This document shows, in pieces, positions 52,285 through 63,700 of a stretch of DNA of 64,000 nt. The stretch comes from Diacronema lutheri (lineage: Eukaryota; Haptophyta; Pavlovophyceae; Pavlovales; Pavlovaceae), in assembly GCA_019448385.1 (NCBI GenBank), contig JAGTXO010000006.1, positions 248,001-312,000 of the forward strand, in the 5' to 3' direction. The notes under the pieces are model-generated. The model was not told the DNA's origin, ran no database searches, and was given only the letters and a program-made list of their open reading frames with translations. Every line of letters starts with the position of its first letter. The stretch's first letter is position 1. Position numbers and translations under genes: made by a program.

Positions 52285-55059
52285 CTACGTTTTACAAGGC
52301 TCGATCGTGCCCACCCCGAGCCGCCGGCGCGCCTCGTCGACGGCGGCGCCGTGCGCGCCGGCGAGGAGCGCAGCGTCGAGCACGGCGCGGAGCAACTTGG
52401 CGTCCGCCGCTGCCTGCTCGTCGCCCAGCGCGTCGCGCAGCAGCGAGTCCGCCTCGGTGCGCACGTCGTCCACGCCCGCGCGTGCGCGCTTCGCGCTCGC
52501 GGCCGGCGGCGGCCGGCGTGGGCCGGCGGCAGGCGCGCGCGAGGACGTGCCGGCGGGCGCACGCGTGTCGAGCGCGGTGACGCGCGAGCGCATGAACTCG
52601 CGATGCGCCGCTGACGGGCGGCACGTGTCCTTGTCGAACCAGCCGCTCTCCCAGGTCATGCGGTTGCGTAGCAACAGACGGCCGGACGGGCGCGAGCTTG
52701 TTCCCAGCCGCTCGACCTCGAGCACGTGCGCCTCCCACCACACGTCGTCCTGCACCACCTCCACCACGTGCGACACCTCGGGCAGCCAGCCGGCGGGCGC
52801 GCACGCCGCCGGCTGCCGCAGCCGCGATGGCGGCACAACCTCCTGCGTTGTGGGGGGGGGGGGGGGGGGGGGGGGGGTGTTATTGTTGTCGGGATTGACG
52901 GAGGGAGACGCGTGAGACGAGCGAGCGCGCGCTCGCACGGCCAACCGCGTGCGACGCGCACCTGCAGAGGCGTGCCCGAGCCGGAGACAAAGCCGCGGTA
53001 TTCAACGAGCCAGTGCGTGCCAACGCTGTCCTCGAGCTCGTCGAGCTCGCGCACCGCGCCGGCGGACAGGCACGCGTGCGTCGGCGCGAGCGCGCCCGCT
53101 GCTGCGCGACCGCGCGCGGCGGGCGGCTTGCGCGGCTTGAGCAGCGTCGCGCGCGACCACGACCAGAGGAAGCCCGCCTCGACATTTCGAACGTCTGCAA
53201 CGACGCCGACGGCCGGCTCGAGCGCGGGCAGCACCTGGCGCGCGAGGCGCGCCTCGAAGGCGGCGAGCAGCTCGTCCGCGCGGACCTGCGATTCGAGCGC
53301 CCACGCTCGCGGCAGCAGCGCGCCGGGTGCGTCCGCGTCGGCGGTCGCCGCGCCGTCCCTCGCCGCGCCGCCCCCGCCGCTGCCGTCCGACTGCGGCGCG
53401 GGAAGGCGGGCGGTGACGAGGTAACGCCATTCCTGCGCGGGAAGATGTGGCGCAACGCGGCGCGGCGCGGTGAGCGCGTGCGGCGTGCCATGTGCCGACG
53501 CCGAGCGAGGGAGGGGAAAGGGGGGAGAAGGGGGAGGGGAAAGGGGGGAGAAGGGGGAGGGGAAAGGGGGGAGAAGGGGGAGGGGAAAGGGGGGAGAAGG
53601 GGGAGGGGAAAGGGGGGAGAAGGGGGAGGGGGGCGCTGGAATGCGAAGTGGCTGCGCGCTGCAATTGGCCCGCCTGCACACACCCCGTCCCCTGCCCCCT
53701 CACCTTGTCAACACGGCTGTAGAGCAGCGCATATACGCCCACCACATCCGCGAGCTCCTCGTCGACGGTGGACGTGTCCGCCGAGTCGTCGTCGGTCGAG
53801 GCGGCGTCCTCGTCGCTCGTCGAGCCGCGCGACGACGAGCCGCGCGATGACAAGTCGCTCGCGCCGCTCATCGCGCGCTCGCCGTCGCCGCGGCCGCCGC
53901 CGTCCTCACCGCCGCCGTGCGAGTCGTCAGCGCCGGTCGGCGGCGCGCGCCGCGCGCGCTCCGCGGCGGCAGCGGCCGGCCTGGCACCGGCTGCGCGCTT
54001 GTGTGGACCCTCCGCCTCGCGCCGCGCCACGATCGCCTTGAGCCACGCGGGCATGCCACGCGCGCCGCCCGCGCCGCCCGCGCCGCCCGCGCCGCCGCCG
54101 TCCGCCGCCACCGCTGCCGCCACCGCCGTGGGCGCTGGCGGCGGCGGTCGCGTCGCCTCGGCAGACACGACGTCATCGCTTAGCATCGCGGTCGCACCGT
54201 GCCCCTTCGCCGGCGCGCGCGCCGCCGCCGCGCGTGCCGCCGCCGCCACCGTCTCGCGCGCCGCGCGCGCGGCGGCCTCCTCGGCGGCGCGCGCGGCCGA
54301 GCGCTCGGCGTCCTCCGCCTGGCGCGCGCGCTTGGCGGCGGCGAGCGCCTCGCGCTTGGCGTCGGCGATGCGCGCCGCGCGGTCGCGCGCGCGCTCCGCG
54401 TTCTGCGCCTCCGCCCGCCGCATCGCCTCGAGCGTCGTCGCATCGAGGCTCGCGCGCGCAATTGCGCTCGCGGGCCGCGCGCCCGTGACGGCGGCACGCC
54501 ACTGCGCGCCTGCGCCACGCTCGCCGCCGAGCGCGCGAGCGTCGTCGCCTACGCGCTCGGCCGCCTGCCCGCTCTGCGCGTTGTCCACGGCCAACGTCGC
54601 CGCCGCTGCATCCGACGGCTCGGGCACGTCGACGGCGGTCACGCTTGCACTGTCGTAGACGAGCGTGGATGCGCGCGGCTTGAGGATCGAGCGAGGTGCG
54701 GGCAGGCTCCAGCCCGCGCGCTGCGGCGGCGGCGGCGGCGGCGGCCGGCGCGGCGGCGAGGGCCCGCTCAGTGGCGGCGGCAGGCCCAGCGGCGGCGGCG
54801 GGCCCACCGGTGGCGGTCGGCCGGGCGGCGGCGGCGCACCGGGCGGCGGCGGCGGGCCTGGCGGCGGCGGCGGGGGCCCGGGCGGCGGAGGTGGCGCGCG
54901 GCGCGTCGGCTGCGCGCGCGCGGCGAGGTCGGCCGCGAGGCGCGTGAGATCAGCGCCCGACGGTCCGCCAAAGTAGTCGTCGCGGTCCACGTTCTTGTCC
55001 AGGGTCCACAGCTGCGCGAAGAGCTCCTCCGCCTTGCGGTGCCGAACCTGGTCGTCCAT
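52285..55059 (-). CDS. Disordered/coiled-coil protein with C-terminal Agenet/Tudor-like domain
   Basis: Exons 55059-53704, 53432-52962 and 52842-52285 encode 794 residues. The start MDDQVRHRKAEELFAQLWTL is followed by a long Pro/Gly-rich stretch (about 55-120), an Ala/Arg/Glu coiled coil (about 205-285) and an acidic Ser/Asp region. From about residue 440: VGVYALLYSRVDKEWRYLVT, then WLVEYRGFVSGSGTPLQEVV and, in exon 3, VVEVVQDDVWWEAHVLEVE with RMTWESGWFDKDTCRP. These are Agenet-type chromatin or RNA reader features. The 271-base intron 1 (GTGAGG...CGCAG) contains five copies of a 23 bp purine/pyrimidine repeat; the 119-base intron 2 has a C26 run just before its CGCAG acceptor. All joins are phase 0. 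Confidence 0.8.
53512..53627. repeat. 23 bp purine-rich tandem repeat, 5 copies, inside an intron
   Basis: The unit AGGGGAAAGGGGGGAGAAGG + GGG (plus strand) repeats five times within intron 1 of the Agenet-like gene. In the transcript it is a pure pyrimidine tract located 80-195 bases before the 3' splice site. Confidence 0.9.
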
Positions 55060-55186
55060 GCTTGTCGCGCTGACTTTTGAACGCTCTCGAGTGACTGTGG
55101 AGGGCGGCCTCTCCCCAGAGCGTTTTCGGTTTCGCGGAGCCCATCGTCGTGTGCGCAGCAGCAAGCGGCGCGCGCGGGCCCGCAGC

Positions 55187-56971
55187 ATGCCGTTCGTGCT
55201 GTCGCGCCCGAGCTTCGTGGACGAGTCGCTCTTTGGCAACAACCATTCCGTCGCGCGCTCGCGCGGCGCCGCGGGTGCGACGGACACGGCGCGCCAGACG
55301 GGCGCGATCGTCGCCGCGACGGACGTCGAGCGCATGAAACTGTCGGCGACCATCGCCGGCCAGTCGACAGACGCGCGTGCGGCGCGCGAGGCGTCGCTGC
55401 GCGCCATGTCGCAGGCGCGCACGGCCAAGTGGCCTAACACGCTCGACGCGCAGCGGCAGAAGAAGGAGGCCGCGCGACACGAGCGGCTGCAGGCGGAGGA
55501 GGCGTTGCGCGTCGCGATCGACAAGGAGGAGGAGGCCTTCAAGGCGGAGCAGCGGCGGCTGGCGATCGAGCGGGCGAACAAGATGCTGTACGACCAAACC
55601 GACCGCGTCAAGGCGCTGCACACGCGCATGCACATGGCCGACATCGAGGCCGTGCGCAATGAGCAGGTCGCGTTCAAGGCGCGCACAAAGGAGCGCGACC
55701 GTCGGCGCGAGTCGCTGTGGGTCGAGCAGCAAAAGGACATGCTGCGCAAGATGGACGCGGACGAGGACGCGCGCGACGCGGAGGACCACGCGCGCCGCAT
55801 GGAGGAGCGCCGCCTCCGCGAGGCGCAGGTTGCGCTCAAGCACGCCGAGTACGCGGCCAAGCTCGAGACGATCAAGCGCGAGGGCGAGCTCATGCGCGAG
55901 AAGGCGGCGGACGACCTGCACGCCGAGCGGCAGATGGAGCAGGCGCGGCTAGCAACGGAGAAGGCCGCGCGCGAGGAGTCGATGCGCCTCAACGATTACC
56001 TCAAGGACCTCAAGAAGCAGCAAGCGCTCGACGAGGCCGCCGCCGACGACAAGATGCGCAGGTCCGCGCGTGCCGCGCGCAGCGCTGCGGCGCGCGGCGC
56101 ACCGCAACCGCGGCGGGCGCCGGCGCCGAGGCGCGCGCCCGCGTGGCGCGCGCGACCTGCCGCCGTGGCCTCCGCTCACGCCGCCGGGCCGCGCGCGCGC
56201 GCGCACCGACGGGCGTCGTCGCGCGCAGGTACGCGATCGCAAAGGAGAAGTCGCTCCTTGCACGGCGCGCGCGGGAGGACGAGCGCTTTGCGGCACGGCA
56301 GGCGGTGCGGCAGCGGATGATCGACGCACAGGTCGAGCGGCTCGCGCGCATGCAGCAGACGAGCGACACGCGCATGCAGCGCCAGGTCGACGAGCTCGAG
56401 GCGCAGGTGCGCGGGGCGGAGCGCGCGAGGCATGCAAAGGCGCGCGCCGATCTCGTCGCGACGCACATCTCGCGGCAGCAGCAGCTCAAGTGGAAGTCGG
56501 ACGCGCACAAGCAGGAGGAGCTCGAGCGCGCGCACTTTGCCTCGCAGCTCGGCGAGCTCAACGAGCGCCTGCGCAACGAGGAGCTCGCGAAGACCGTGCA
56601 TGAGCGCAAAGAGCGCGAGCGCCTCGACGACTACCTCTTCGACCAGATGGCGCAAAAGCAGGCGACCGAGCTCGCCGAGCGGCGGGCGGAGGTGCAGGAG
56701 GCTGACCACATCCAGCAGTTCCTCGACGTGCGCGCTCGCGCGTCGCGCGCGCGCTCGCGCGCTCGCGCGCGCGTGCGCGCATGCGCGCCGCGCCGTGTCG
56801 CTCGCGCGAACGCGCCGCGCCAACCCGTTCGCGGCGCGACGCGCGCCGCAGGACGAGGAGGCCATCTTCCGGCAGTACGCGAAGATGTGCGTGGCCGAAC
56901 TGCAGGAGGAGGGCAAGAGCACGCGGCCGATCGAGCTGCTGCTCTCCAAGAAGGAGAAGCTCTTCGATTGA
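55187..56971 (+). CDS. Ciliary trichohyalin-plectin-homology (TPH) coiled-coil protein, CFAP45/CFAP210-like
   Basis: Exons 55187-56061, 56229-56727 and 56852-56971 encode 497 residues. The protein is almost entirely charged heptad helix (EARRHERLQAEEALR-type, KERDRRRESLWVEQQKDMLR, RAHFASQLGELNERLRNEEL), the TPH-domain look of microtubule inner proteins in the ciliary doublet. The N-terminus MPFVLSRPSFVDESLFGNN and the ending IFRQYAKMCVAELQEEGKST with RPIELLLSKKEKLFD are compact and probably contact tubulin. Introns of 167 and 124 bases start GTCCGC and GTGCGC and end CGCAG; phases 2 and 0 fit. CFAP45 and CFAP210 cannot be told apart here. It is divergent from the Agenet-like gene (127 bp). 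Confidence 0.83.
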
Positions 56972-57156
56972 ATCCTGCAGTGAGACTAGGGACACGGCAG
57001 CACCAGGGACTGACAGCACTGGGAGCTACCGGCCCCGCAAAGCGGCTAGGCTACCGGCCCCGCAAAAAAGCGCGGCGCCACGCCGACCATTCACCATTGT
57101 ACTTACTCCCCTCCAGCAAGCGAAAGCGAGGCCGCGACGTTTTCGCGCGCTGGACC

Positions 57157-59112
57157 ATGGCAAAGCGGCTGCGCTTCGACGAGCTCGTCGAAGAGGTGGA
57201 CGCGCTCGTGGACGAGCCCATCGCGCCGCCCGCGCGCGCCAGCCCGCCAGAATACGCGCTCGTGGCCGAGCGCTTCGTCGCGGCCGCGCTGGCCGAGCGT
57301 GGCGACAGCCACGGCGAAGCGCACGCGCGCGTCGTGCGCGACACGGCATTGCACATCCTCGATCGGCTCGAGCAGCGCCCACCGGCGCCGGCCGCAGAGG
57401 CGGACGCGTCCGACCGGCGCGTCGTCGAGCTCGCCGCCTTGCTGCACGACGTGTGTGACCACAAGTACTGCGACCCAAACACGCCTGCTGGCCGCGCGGC
57501 AATCGGCGCGCGCGACACGTGCCTCGCGGCGCTCGTGCCGCCCGACGAAGCGGCGCTCGTGCTCTCAATCATCGATGCCGTCTCCTTCTCGCGCGAGGCC
57601 AAGGGGAAGCTCAACCTTGACGCGATGGCGCCGCGTGCGCGCCGTCTGCGCGACGTCGTGTCCGACGCGGATAAGCTCGAGGCGATCGGCGCCGTCGGCC
57701 TCCGCCGCTGCCTCGACTTTCGGCGCGAGCAGGCGCGCGAGCGCGGCGCGGCGGAGGGCACGCTGACGGCCGAAGTGCTCGCGCGCGACGTGGCGGTGCA
57801 CTGCGACGAGAAGCTCCTCCGCCTGACCGCCGGTTACGTGCGCACAGACGCGGGTCGTTCGCTCGCCGCGCCGCGCCACCGGATGTTACGCGAGTGGCGA
57901 GCGCGCTTTGCCGACGTGGACGGCGCGCCGCCGCTCGTCAGCGTGGTGATGACCGTGCGCAATTGCGAGCCGTGGCTCGCCGCCGCGCTCGAGAGCGTGC
58001 GCGCGCAGAGCCACCGGCCGCTCGAGCTCTCGCTTGTCGACGACGGGTCGACAGACGGCAGCTGGCAGGTTGTGACCGCGCATGTGCCCGAGCTCGAGGC
58101 CGCTGGCGTGCGCGTGCTCGCCGCGACGACGGGCGCGGCGGCCGCCGGCCGCGGCATCGGCTACGGGCAGAACCGAGCGGTGGCCCAGTCGTCCGGGGTG
58201 TACCTCTGCTTCCTCGACGGCGACGACGTCTGCCACCCGCGGCGCGCGCGCGAGCAGCTGAGGCGTGCGCTGCGGCACGATGGTGGGTGCGGCACTCGGG
58301 GCGAGGGCGGCGCGGATGGCGAGAGTGGCGGTGGCGGCGGCGGTGAGGGCGAGGGCGGCGGCGAGGGTGACGCGGGCGCTCGCGCTGCGCGCGACGTGCC
58401 CCGCGTGGCGCTCGCCGCGCCCGCCGGCGCGGCGCCGCTGCTCGTCGGCTGCGGCTTCACGCGCGAGCCGGCGGACGCGACGCCGCGGTACACCGCGTGG
58501 GCCAACGGCCTGAGCGACGCGCAGCTGCACACGCACTGCCTGCGCGAGCTCACGGTGCTCCATCCATGCTGGTTCTGCCATCGCTCTGTCTTTGAGCGGC
58601 TCGGCGGGCTGCGCGAGGACGGGCGCGGCTTTCCGGAGGACCTGCACTTCTTCTACGAACACCTGCGCAGCGGCGGAGCGCTCGCGCGCGTGCCCGAGCC
58701 GCTGCTCGTCTGGCGGCATGCGCCGACGGGTGTCACCGCGTCGCGCGGCGTCGCGTGGCAGACAATCTGGCAGCTGCGCGTGCAGCACCTCGAGGCGGCT
58801 GTCCTTGCGCTCCCGCCGTGGTCGGCCGGCTTCACCGTGTGGGGCGCCGGCCGCGAGGGCAAGCGGCTCTTCCGATCGCTCTCGGCGCGCTCGCGCGCGC
58901 TCGTGCGCGCCTTTTGCGACGTCGATGCGAAGAAGGTGGCGCGCGGCGTGTACGCGAGCCGCGAGCTCAGCGCGTCCGTTCCCATCGTGCACTTCACCGC
59001 CGCGCTTCCGCCGCTGCTGCTGTGCGTCAAGGATTTTGACGGCGCGTTCGCGGCCAACGTCGCGTCGCTCGGGCTGCGAGAGGGTGAGGACTTCTTGCAC
59101 TTTTCCTTTTGA
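57157..59112 (+). CDS. Fusion of HD-domain phosphohydrolase and B3GNTL1-like GT2 glycosyltransferase
   Basis: One exon, 651 residues, ATG at 57157. Residues about 1-240 form an HD hydrolase: the metal site is suggested by HGEAHARVVRDTALHILDRL, LAALLHDVCDHKY (HD pair) and VVSDADKLEAIGAVGL. From about 268 a family 2 glycosyltransferase starts: VSVVMTVRNCEPWLAAALES, LSLVDDGSTDGSWQV and YLCFLDGDDVCHPRRA (DxD-type). The end is B3GNTL1-specific: WQTIWQLRVQHLEAAVLALP, FTVWGAGREGKRLFRSLSAR, AFCDVDAKKVARGVYASREL and LLLCVKDFDGAFAANVASLG. A Gly/Glu-rich linker breaks the GT domain at about 375-400. Both halves keep their key residues, so a bifunctional cytosolic enzyme is likely; substrates are unknown. 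Confidence 0.9.
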   Translation: MAKRLRFDELVEEVDALVDEPIAPPARASPPEYALVAERFVAAALAERGDSHGEAHARVVRDTALHILDRLEQRPPAPAAEADASDRRVVELAALLHDVCDHKYCDPNTPAGRAAIGARDTCLAALVPPDEAALVLSIIDAVSFSREAKGKLNLDAMAPRARRLRDVVSDADKLEAIGAVGLRRCLDFRREQARERGAAEGTLTAEVLARDVAVHCDEKLLRLTAGYVRTDAGRSLAAPRHRMLREWRARFADVDGAPPLVSVVMTVRNCEPWLAAALESVRAQSHRPLELSLVDDGSTDGSWQVVTAHVPELEAAGVRVLAATTGAAAAGRGIGYGQNRAVAQSSGVYLCFLDGDDVCHPRRAREQLRRALRHDGGCGTRGEGGADGESGGGGGGEGEGGGEGDAGARAARDVPRVALAAPAGAAPLLVGCGFTREPADATPRYTAWANGLSDAQLHTHCLRELTVLHPCWFCHRSVFERLGGLREDGRGFPEDLHFFYEHLRSGGALARVPEPLLVWRHAPTGVTASRGVAWQTIWQLRVQHLEAAVLALPPWSAGFTVWGAGREGKRLFRSLSARSRALVRAFCDVDAKKVARGVYASRELSASVPIVHFTAALPPLLLCVKDFDGAFAANVASLGLREGEDFLHFSF

Positions 59113-59154
59113 CCAAGAAGACAGGGGCGTGCCGCGCACTGTACTGGGCCGGTC

Positions 59155-60675
59155 TCATTCGATGGGCTCAGACTCTGCTTCCTTCGTCCCGCCCTCGGGC
59201 TGCCACTCGACCTGCTGCGTGCGCCGGCCGGAGCGCTCACGCAGCGCGTGCTCGTAGATCAGCTGGTCGAGCTTTGTGATCGCCGTCCGCAGCGCCGGCA
59301 GCTTGCCCTCGACGCGGCGCGGCCAGGCGGTGCCGAGCGAGAGGGCGAGCTCGAGCACGGCGAGCGCGCAGCCGCGCGCGCTCAGCACGGTGGGCGCGTC
59401 GCGCACGGTCGCCTTGGCGACGGCGACGCGTGCCACCTCGCCAATGAGGTCGCCAAGCCCGCCCAAGTACTCAGACGGCTCGAGCCGCACCCCGCCGAAC
59501 GCGGGCGCGTCGCGCGCGAGCAGCCGCGCGCCGCCGAGCCACGCCTCGAACAGCCGCGCCTCCGCGAGCTCCTCGAGCATCGCGCGCACGAAGGGCGCGC
59601 CGCGCAGCGACGTGTGCGCGCGCGCAATGTCGCGCAAGATCGACGCCGATAGCTCCGTCGCCTGGCGCAGCTGTTCGGCCGCGCGCGGCGCGTCGGCGCG
59701 GTGGAGGGCGAAGATGGCGTTCTTCGCCAGCTTCTGCACGTCGCGCGCGCGCTTGATCGCGAGCTCGCGCGCCTCGTCCTCGTCCTCGTACGCGGCGCGC
59801 GCGGCGTCGAGCGCGGCCATGTCAACGAGCACGCTCACCGCCGGCCTGCTCGCCCCCTGCGCCGCGCGCGCGAGCGCCGCGGCGTCGTCATCAAAGAGCG
59901 CAAGCTCGTAGAGCGTGTCCGCGCACCGGCGGACGACGTACTTGAGCGAGTCGAAGGCCTGGCGGAGCGGGCCGTTGCGCAGGTTGAATGCGAGCAGGCC
60001 CTCCTGCAGCGCACCCACCGCCGCCGCCGCCGCCGCGACCGATGCGGCGTCGCCCGCCGCCCCACGCCGCTGCGCGTACCGCCCAATCTCGTGCGCGGCG
60101 CTGATCATCCCGTGCAGCCACTCGGTGTCGAGGAAGCGCGCGCGCGGCTCGGTGGCGGATACGGCGGACGCGGGGGCAGCGGCCGGCGGGCCGTCCGCGC
60201 GTGGCGCCAGCTGCGGTGCGCGCGCCGTCCAGTCAGCCGACGGCACGGGCTTGGCGCCGAGCGTGCCGGTTGTCAGAAAGGACTCGAACGTCTGCGCGCA
60301 CGCGAGCGCCTGCATGGCCTGCGCACAGGTGAACACTCGTAGCTCGCTCTGCGGCTCGACAAGTTGCAGCTGCGCAGCGCACGCCTGCGCAGCGCCCCTC
60401 AGGTGCTCGCGCGCGCTCAGCTCGTCGCCGAGATGGCGCGCGTGCAGGTGGAGCGCGAGGGCCTCCTGAATCTCGCGGCAGGCGGCGCCAAGCGACTCGC
60501 GCGCCGCCTTGTCGGCAAGCAGCTCGATCCGCAGCGAGGCCGCCTGCGCGAGGAACGCCGCATGCTCCGTGTCGGCAAGCCGCTCGGGCGCTGCTGGCGC
60601 CGAAAGGGCGCTCATGGCGCGGCGCGTTTCATGCGCAGAAATCCAAAGCATAAAAATCCGTCCCTGATGACTCAT
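59155..60675 (-). CDS. Tandem translin-TRAX-like protein (C3PO RNase subunits fused)
   Basis: 506 residues from 60675; an alternative ATG is at 60615 (MSALSAPAAPERLADTEH). The first half ends with the translin hallmark LLAFNLRNGPLRQAFDSLKY, VVRRCADTLYELAL, preceded by EWLHGMISAAHEIGRYAQ. After a short linker a second translin fold begins: KRARDVQKLAKNAIFALHRA, MLEELAEARLFEAWLGGARL, YLGGLGDLIGEVARVAVAKA and GKLPALRTAITKLDQLIYEH. The second half keeps acidic residues (EELAE, D and E of GLGDLIGEVAR) in the places where TRAX binds its metal and cuts RNA. In other eukaryotes translin and TRAX are separate chains of the C3PO endoribonuclease. The domain split is inferred from motifs. Confidence 0.8.
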   Translation of the reverse strand: MSHQGRIFMLWISAHETRRAMSALSAPAAPERLADTEHAAFLAQAASLRIELLADKAARESLGAACREIQEALALHLHARHLGDELSAREHLRGAAQACAAQLQLVEPQSELRVFTCAQAMQALACAQTFESFLTTGTLGAKPVPSADWTARAPQLAPRADGPPAAAPASAVSATEPRARFLDTEWLHGMISAAHEIGRYAQRRGAAGDAASVAAAAAAVGALQEGLLAFNLRNGPLRQAFDSLKYVVRRCADTLYELALFDDDAAALARAAQGASRPAVSVLVDMAALDAARAAYEDEDEARELAIKRARDVQKLAKNAIFALHRADAPRAAEQLRQATELSASILRDIARAHTSLRGAPFVRAMLEELAEARLFEAWLGGARLLARDAPAFGGVRLEPSEYLGGLGDLIGEVARVAVAKATVRDAPTVLSARGCALAVLELALSLGTAWPRRVEGKLPALRTAITKLDQLIYEHALRERSGRRTQQVEWQPEGGTKEAESEPIE

Positions 60676-60749
60676 CGTACTACAGGACGCAACTCACGGG
60701 CCCAACGCGCGGCTGCACCGCCGGGCGCCGGCTGCACGCGCGCGTGCAA

Positions 60750-63700
60750 TCACCGTCGCGCGAAGCCAAAGCTGCGGTACGCCGACGTCGCACCGGGCTG
60801 CGCCGTGCGAGGCGTCTCGGTGACGCCGATGCCGGCCGCGATCGCGCCTTTGTCGAGGCTGACGGCAACGGCATGCCTGTACGCTTCGCGCGCTCGGCGC
60901 AGCCGGCTGGCGGCCGAGTCGGCGCCCGTGGTGGCGCGCGCTCGCGCCAAGCCCTCCGCCGCGCGTGCGGCGACCGTCGGCCGCGCGAACGGCTCGGCCG
61001 CAGCCTCGCGCGTGGACTGCGCGCCGTCGACGTCCGGAGCGCGGCTGGGCACGCCCGCCGCATGGCTGCCGTAGTAGGGCGACGCCACGATGCGGTGGTA
61101 AGGCGACGCGTCGGCGCGCGGATCGAGCGCGCGCGCCACCGGACGCGCCGCGCACTCGTCTCCTCGATCGTCGAGTGCAGAGTCGGCACGTGCAATAGGA
61201 GCGGGCTGCACGCCACCGGTGCGCGAGGCGTGTGCGAGCGCGCGCGCGTGCGCGTGGCTGGCGGCGCGCTGCTCGTCGTCCTCGGCACGCGCGTCCGCCG
61301 CAAAACGCGCGCCGAGCAGCGAGCTGTGCTGCACGCCGGGCACGGGCGCACGGCCGCCGCGCGGCGAGAGCGCAGCGTGGCCCGCCGAGCGCGCACGCTC
61401 CTCGGCGGCGGGCTCGTCGTCGTCGCGCTCGCCGTGCGCGGCGTGGGGCCGGAACGCGTCCTCGTGGTCTGCGGCAAAACCCGGGCCGAAGAGCTCGGCC
61501 GCGCGCGCGCCGGGCACGCGCGCGCGCTGGCCGGCGCCGCCGCCCGCGCCGCGCCCGCCGCCCCGCGCCGCCGACACCTCGAGCGAGAAGCACGCGCCAT
61601 GCATCGATGGCTGCCGGGCGCCCGGCACCGGCGCACGCACCTTGCCGTGCAGCGCGCGCGGCGAGCGTCCGGCCGGCGCGCGCTGCGTCGCCGGCGCAGA
61701 CGGCGCGCGCCCTGCGGCAGCGGCCAGCCTGAGGCGCGGCACGGGCGGCGCGCATTCCTGGCGCGCGCGCGCGCGCGAGGGCAGGCATCGAGGTGGCGCG
61801 TCGCGCGCGTGCGTGCGCGCGTGCCGCTTTTGCCGCGTCAGGCGCAAGTGCGTCCGGTGCGGGCGCGGGATGCGCCACGTATCGGCGCCGCGTGCCCCGC
61901 ACCAGACGCACCAACGCCGTCGCGGCGCCGCGGCGCGCGCGTGCGCACGCACCCGCACGCCGGCGTCCTCTTCGACCCTGTCGCTCGAGCGGAGCGGCCT
62001 GAGCGCATCGTCAGAATGGCTGCGGCTCGTAGCAACAGCGCCGCTCAGCCCATCGCGCGCGTGTGCCGCATTGCCAACGCTGCGCACGCGCCCGTCTGCG
62101 CTGCGCACGTGGCTGTGCGCCGCCGGCCAGACGCCCTCGCTCTCGCTTGAGGCGTTGCGCGCAGCGCGCCCGCCCTTGCCGCCGAGCGCGACGACGCTGT
62201 CGATGTCCACCGCCGACATCGCCTCCACCATCGCTCGGCCGGGGCTCGCGTCGTCGCCCGTCGGCGCGCCGGCGGCGCGTGCGTCCGTCGCGGGCGCAAC
62301 CGTAACCACCGCGGCGGTCGGCTGAGCGCGTCGCGCCGACGGCTCAGTGGGCGCGTGGCGCGGCGAGGTGAGGGAGGCGGACGCGCCCGTCGAGCGGGAC
62401 GTCGGCATCGGCTGACGCCTCGCCGAGCTGCCGCGCGCCAACGAACGCGGCGAGTCAGCGAAGGCCGCGCCCGCATCAGCACCGGGCCCCGCGCGCGCTC
62501 GCAGAAGGGCGTCGGCCGCGCCGCCGCTCAGGCTGTGCGGGTACCTGCCGGACGGCTTGGCGCGCGCGAGGCTCGCGTCCCCACCGCCGCCGCGCGCGCC
62601 AGCTGGCGACGAGCCCGCGCTGGGCCCGCCCCACTGCGTGCGCGCGGGCGGCGCGGGCGCTGCGCCGGGAAGTGAAATCGACGGGTCGTGCGATGAGCGC
62701 CACACCTGCCGCTCGTGCGTGCCGCGCAGCTCGGCGGGCTGACGGTCGGCAAAGCCACGCAGGTCAAAGCGCTTGTGCTGCAGCTCGCCGAATTCGGCGG
62801 AACGTGCGCCCACGCCGCCGAGCGCACCGCCGAGCGTGCCGCCGAGTGCATCGCCGGCCGTCGCAGCCGCTGCCTCGATGCCGCACGCGGCCGGGTCGCG
62901 CGAGAGCCGCGCGGACGAGGCGCGCCCCGCGCCGGACGCGCCAGCCGTTGGCGCGCGCCGCTTGCTCTGCAGCTGCAGCTCGTCGTGCGCGGGTTTGGCG
63001 GCCATGCTGCCGGCCGCACCGCTCGCGCCGGGCTCGCCGCCGCGCGCCTCGCCGCCCAGCAGCGCGCGCATCTGCGCGCTCGAGCGCTGCGCGCCGCGGC
63101 GCGGCGAGAGCGAGAGGCGCGCAGCGGCGGACGTGGCGGCGGTCTCGTCGTCCACCCACGCCGTTTCGCCCCCCTCCCACGGCGCGCGCCGCTCGGCCGC
63201 GCGCAGCTCAGCGAGTGCGCGACCGCCGCCCTCACCGCCGCCCTCACCGCCGCCCTCACCGCCGCCCCCACCGCCGCCCTCGCCGCCGCGGTGCTCGATC
63301 CACACGTCGCCCGCCGCGCGGAGCTCACGGCTGGCCGCCTCGCTTAGCGGCCGTGCGCGCGGTCGATTGGCCGCGCGCGCCGCCCTGCCCTTGCCGCCGC
63401 GCCATGCCGTCCGCTCGGCGCTCGCCCGCGCGTGAAAAGGCGCCACGCCGCCTGCCGCCTCAACTTCGCCGTGCCGCGCGGGCGGCCAAGGGCGCGCGCG
63501 CTGGCCGCGCGAGCCGTCGGCGCGCGGCAATTCGCCTATCACCTGTGCGTCTGCCTCGCCGCCGTCTGGCGGCGCGTCGGGCGGGCGCAGCGCGTGCACG
63601 CGCTCGTCGAGGAAGTTTCCGAGGGAGTGGACGAGCTCGAGGGCGCCCAGCCGTCTGCCCGAGCCAGCGCCTTTGCGCGTGCGCGGCTTCGGCGCCGACT

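Noticed and set aside
55717-57156. In-frame extension upstream of the HD-GT2 fusion
   Set aside because: It overlaps the ciliary gene in another frame and is Arg/Ala-rich; the ATG at 57157 directly precedes the HD domain.
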